Shown piece after piece: positions 61,353-64,000 of a stretch of DNA of 64,000 bases. The DNA is taken from positions 48,112 to 112,111 of the forward strand of contig NZ_AP018822.1 of NCBI RefSeq assembly GCF_024349785.1. Direction: 5' to 3'. The first letter of the stretch is position 1. Every line of letters starts with the position of its first letter. The notes under the pieces were generated by a model. That model had not been told where the DNA came from, did not search any database, and saw nothing but the letters and a program-made list of their open reading frames with translations. Origin of the DNA: Sphingomonas bisphenolicum (GTDB taxonomy: Bacteria; Pseudomonadota; Alphaproteobacteria; Sphingomonadales; Sphingomonadaceae). The position numbers and the translations under genes were made by a program.

Positions 61353-61724
61353 CTACTGCGCACGCTTGTGGTGAGCTCTTAGCCAGCCCTGCAGCTCGCC
61401 CACTTCCCGAGTCTGCTCGGTAATCGCCTTGGTCGCCATCGTTCGAACCTGCGCGTCCTTTGTGTCGCGCAAGACGATGCGTGACATCGCGATCGCGCCG
61501 CGATGATGTTCGATCATCTTGCGAACCCAGGTTTCCGTCGCGTCGCCGCCCATGGCGGACATCATCTTCTGATGCATCTCCATCTCGGCCGGCGGATACG
61601 GGTTGGCCGGCGTAGGGTTCGTCATCTGGCCCATGTCCATCTTCGAATGGTCCATGCCCTGCATTTGCGCGATCGCGGGTGTGGTCAACAATCCGAAGAT
61701 CATGACGGCGATTATTTTCTTCAC
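61353..61724 (-). CDS. DUF305 family periplasmic protein A
   Basis: A 123-residue protein from a GTG at 61724 with AGGAG seven bases upstream. A signal peptide (KKIIAVMIFGLLTTPAIAQ) precedes a Met/His-rich linker (MQGMDHSKMDMGQM). The DUF305 core is MEMHQKMMSAM, TETWVRKMIEHHRGAIAMSRIVLRDT, ITEQTREVGELQGWL. DUF305 proteins are linked to copper and other stress; the MIEHHRGAI motif is the signature. Confidence 0.88.
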   Translation of the reverse strand: MKKIIAVMIFGLLTTPAIAQMQGMDHSKMDMGQMTNPTPANPYPPAEMEMHQKMMSAMGGDATETWVRKMIEHHRGAIAMSRIVLRDTKDAQVRTMATKAITEQTREVGELQGWLRAHHKRAQ

Positions 61725-61818
61725 AATTCTCTCCTCATCGCCCCGCATTGTTAATACGCGCGAGCGCGCCATTACCCTCGCAAGCCTGCGCTAATTTTCG
61801 AGAATGGGATGGCGAAAC

Positions 61819-62265
61819 CTACTTGCGGGCGAGAATAGCCTTCATCTCATCAATCTCGCGCCGTTGGGATTGCTCGATACCACCGCACAGACGGACGATC
61901 TCCGGGTCCTTCAAGGTCGCCTCGCGACACATGAGGATCGCCCCCGAATGGTGCGGGATCATCGAACGGAGGAATGCCGTATCGCCGATCGTCGTTTGCG
62001 TGCGGATCAGCGCAAACGATCCAGCAAATATCACGACCGAGCCGACCAGAAGGGCCGCATTGGCCGCCTTTGATGGGAACATATGGCCCATTGCGAGGAT
62101 CATCAGCACCACCATCGGCGCGACCATCATCAGTGTCATGTAGACCATATTGAGATTATTGTAGAAGCTCCCCAGGCTATCGATCATGACGAACATCACC
62201 AAATACATGATAATGCCGCCGACCAGGGTCTGCAGCGCGAGGCTCGCATAAGCATTCTTCATCAT
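61819..62265 (-). CDS. DUF305 family membrane protein B
   Basis: A 148-residue protein, preceded by AAGGAG, with three N-terminal transmembrane helices (LQTLVGGIIMYLVMFVMIDSL, MVYMTLMMVAPMVVLMILAMGHMF, AALLVGSVVIFAGSFALI) and a DUF305 tail, AFLRSMIPHHSGAILMCREATL. It differs from the soluble protein A by the membrane part. ATGA overlap with the PepSY gene. Confidence 0.87.
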   Translation of the reverse strand: MMKNAYASLALQTLVGGIIMYLVMFVMIDSLGSFYNNLNMVYMTLMMVAPMVVLMILAMGHMFPSKAANAALLVGSVVIFAGSFALIRTQTTIGDTAFLRSMIPHHSGAILMCREATLKDPEIVRLCGGIEQSQRREIDEMKAILARK

Positions 62266-62948
62266 TGGTCGTCTCCTTTGGCCCCCGCCCCAGAATTCCC
62301 CATGCTCGTTCGGTTCTTGCGGCGACGTTTTCGCGGCCAGCGGAAATACAAAAGGACCGAACCAGCGATCGCCAGCGCCAGCCCCCCAGCGGCGAATCCA
62401 ATCAGCCAAGGTGTGTTGAAATCCTCATGGTTCTTCCAGTCCATGATGTGGAGGCCCCAGAAGAAGTCGTAGAGACGCCATGTGCCATTCCTGACGGCAA
62501 CGATTCGACCGCTGTTTTGCGCAACATAAATACGGGTCGCGTCGTGGTCCGGGAAATCGACCCGCCATGCCGGCAGCGTCGCCTTATATTCGGTGCTGGC
62601 GGTCAAAATGGCGCGTACGCTCGGCGTCGGCGCCACGCCGCGATAGGCTTGGACCGCGACTGCTCGCGCCATTGCAGCATTTAGAGGAGGGATGCGCTTT
62701 CCAGTCTCGGCATCCTGTAGCACCACCGCACCATCGGACAGCTCGACCTCGGCGACTTCGCGTCCCAGCAGCAGACGATATCGGACCTCTCGCGCGGGTT
62801 TGTTCGCCTCGCGCAACACGAGATCCAGCGGTGCACGGGGACGAGCTTGATCAAGCGTCGCTGGCGATACCCGCTCCACGAGACGTTCACCGCGAACCCG
62901 GTCGATCGGCAGCAAGCTCATGATCAGGCCGCTGGCAAACCATAGCAA
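62262..62948 (-). CDS. PepSY-domain membrane protein (start unclear)
   Basis: The C-terminal part has PepSY features (WRVDFPDHDATRIYVAQNSGRIVAVRNGTWRLYDFFWGLHIMDW) and one final transmembrane helix (LIGFAAGGLALAIAGSVLLYF), followed by a basic tail. The first in-frame start in the window is a TTG at 62948. Yet the frame stays open with good homology-like sequence up to 63029 (HRWLALIIGVQLLLW, the expected first helix), where no ATG, GTG or TTG exists. GAGGAG lies at 63022-63027 next to the copB stop. A rare start codon, or a frameshift, is likely. Confidence 0.7.
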   Translation of the reverse strand: MLWFASGLIMSLLPIDRVRGERLVERVSPATLDQARPRAPLDLVLREANKPAREVRYRLLLGREVAEVELSDGAVVLQDAETGKRIPPLNAAMARAVAVQAYRGVAPTPSVRAILTASTEYKATLPAWRVDFPDHDATRIYVAQNSGRIVAVRNGTWRLYDFFWGLHIMDWKNHEDFNTPWLIGFAAGGLALAIAGSVLLYFRWPRKRRRKNRTSMGNSGAGAKGDDQ

Positions 62949-63025
62949 GAGCTGGACACCGATGATCAGAGCCAGCCAGCGGTGGACGCGGCTAGCCCCG
63001 ACGTGGAGCCGAAGCCGGTTGCTCC

Positions 63026-64000
63026 TCAGAACCAGGTCCGCACGCCAATGACGAAACTCGTCGCCTTGACGCCTTTTCCATCGGCGCGGGCATAGTCTGC
63101 GGTCTGCCCGAATTTTCGATCGTAGGACACGCCGATATAGGGCGCAAACTCACGTCGAATCTCATAGCGCAGGCGCAGGCCCAGCTCCGCGTTGGAGAGG
63201 CCCGACCCGATCCGGGTTTCGGGCACATCCTGGGCCGATAGGTTCAGTTCGACGCGGGGCTGAAGGATCAGGCGCTGCGTGAGGCGCTGATCGTAATAGC
63301 CCTCGATCCGTCCCAGCACCTCGCCCTTGTTCGACAGAAACACGGCTGCTTCCGTTTCGAACCAGTAAGGCGCGACGCCCTCAATGCCGATCGTTGCGTA
63401 GGTGCGGGAGGGATTGGGCTTAAAATCGTAGCGGACGCCCGCCTGCACATTCCAGTAGGGATCTAGCGCGCGACTGTAGAGTGCCTGAACTTCGGCGCTA
63501 TCGACGCCTTCTCGAAAAGCCCCTTCGCCCTCGGTCTTTACGACGAGCCGATCGAGATCCTTGCCGAACCACGCTTCGCCATCCCACCGATAGCCATCGC
63601 GACCATTTCGGACCTGATATTCGGCCAGATTGAACAGGATCATCGAGGATGTGCTGCCGCCATGTTCGTTGTGCAACATAGCGCGGGAATCGGCCATCGC
63701 GCCGTTCTGGTAAATCCGATCCGCATAATGATCGCTCGGCGGCAATGGTGCCGGCGCGTTGCCCGGTGCAAGGCTCGTGCCCCCTGCCCCATGCCCCGCC
63801 ATCTGCCCGTCCATCGCCATCCCGGGCATCGACGACATGTCATGCTCCATCGGCTGACCACTTCCAGCCGCAGGCATATTCATGCCGGGCATATCGTGTT
63901 TCATAGCGCCACCCGCCATGTCCGGCATTGTCATGCCAGGCATGCTCGACATGTCATGTCCGGCATGGGGATCGGCCTTCGGAGATGCCTTGCTTCCGTC
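63026..64000 (-). CDS. copB: CopB-type outer-membrane copper resistance protein (5' end outside window)
   Basis: A beta-barrel protein that sequesters or moves copper at the outer membrane. The N-terminal half carries Met/His-rich repeats (SSMPGMTMPDM, KHDMPGMNMP, SSMPGMAMDGQM). The C-terminal half is the CopB barrel: ILFNLAEYQVRNGRDGYRWDGEAWFGKDLDRLVVKTEGEG, DPYWNVQAGVRYDFKPNPSRTYATIGIEGVAPYWFETEAAVFLS, ending FVIGVRTWF with a terminal Phe as in outer-membrane proteins. The frame is open to the right edge, so the start lies beyond; copA is expected there. Confidence 0.92.
   Translation of the reverse strand, partial: DGSKASPKADPHAGHDMSSMPGMTMPDMAGGAMKHDMPGMNMPAAGSGQPMEHDMSSMPGMAMDGQMAGHGAGGTSLAPGNAPAPLPPSDHYADRIYQNGAMADSRAMLHNEHGGSTSSMILFNLAEYQVRNGRDGYRWDGEAWFGKDLDRLVVKTEGEGAFREGVDSAEVQALYSRALDPYWNVQAGVRYDFKPNPSRTYATIGIEGVAPYWFETEAAVFLSNKGEVLGRIEGYYDQRLTQRLILQPRVELNLSAQDVPETRIGSGLSNAELGLRLRYEIRREFAPYIGVSYDRKFGQTADYARADGKGVKATSFVIGVRTWF

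Noticed and set aside
1..64000. CRISPR arrays, tRNA and rRNA genes
   Set aside because: No regularly spaced repeat-spacer arrays were seen apart from the IS21 end repeats, and no tRNA or rRNA sequence was recognised by eye.

Overview
The window looks like part of a large conjugative plasmid, or a chromosome-borne relative, from a sphingomonad-type alphaproteobacterium. The reasons are the GC-rich coding style, the VirB-type conjugation operon flanked by DUF3768 and DUF7673 genes, a ParA/ParB pair, a LuxR gene upstream of the transfer genes, and CopB/Cus/Czc metal cassettes of the kind common in Sphingomonas, Sphingobium and Novosphingobium. Genus level is inference; there is no rRNA or replication initiator that I can name with certainty.

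Layout. 1-1.7 kb: arsH, a nuclease-fold protein, a small gene and the tail of a broken receiver domain. 1.9-8.3 kb (+ strand): plasmid backbone, with small genes, DUF3768 and DUF7673 proteins, parA-parB, a MobC-like accessory protein and a relaxase. An identical 18-bp palindrome lies before the par genes and again before the mob genes. 8.4-13.0 kb (- strand): two defence-type cassettes, a three-gene ABC-3C system and an AbiEi/AbiEii pair. 13.3-31.5 kb (- strand): LPD7 protein and a virB1-virB11/virD4 transfer operon. virB5 is split by an IS66 element (8-bp duplication GCTCCGCC) and virB4 by an IS21 element (8-bp duplication GACCAGAA). Both cuts can be repaired exactly on paper, so the operon was intact before the insertions and is probably transfer-defective now. 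31.7-33.3 kb: LuxR regulator, divergent from a winged-helix-like protein, with strong dyads between them.

33.4-48.4 kb (- strand): a long, tightly overlapping metal operon. It runs from a CzcI-like protein through czcC-czcB-czcA, a PII-like DUF190 protein, SRPBCC and zinc-ribbon proteins, two MliC-like proteins, MgtC, a ZIP permease, a CDF-like transporter, a P1B-4 type ATPase, a thioredoxin-reductase-like flavoprotein and a HAD phosphatase. 48.4-52.8 kb: a lead/cadmium-type module with a CDF exporter, a cytochrome c-FTR1 permease, a MerR sensor and a DMT exporter with a histidine-rich tail. The CDF and FTR1 genes each carry a perfect 21-bp MerR-type operator between -35 and -10 boxes spaced 19 bp apart. 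52.9-64 kb: a YgjV-like membrane protein, the cusCBA-cusF copper/silver efflux operon, and periplasmic copper-handling proteins (DUF411, two DUF305, PepSY, CopB running off the right edge).

Together the genes describe a mobile element that moves metals (As, Cu/Ag, Co/Zn/Cd and probably Pb) out of the cell, keeps itself by partitioning and toxin-antitoxin functions, probably excludes phages or rival plasmids, and has recently lost its own pilus machinery to two insertion sequences. It may still be mobilisable because its relaxase and MobC-like genes are intact.
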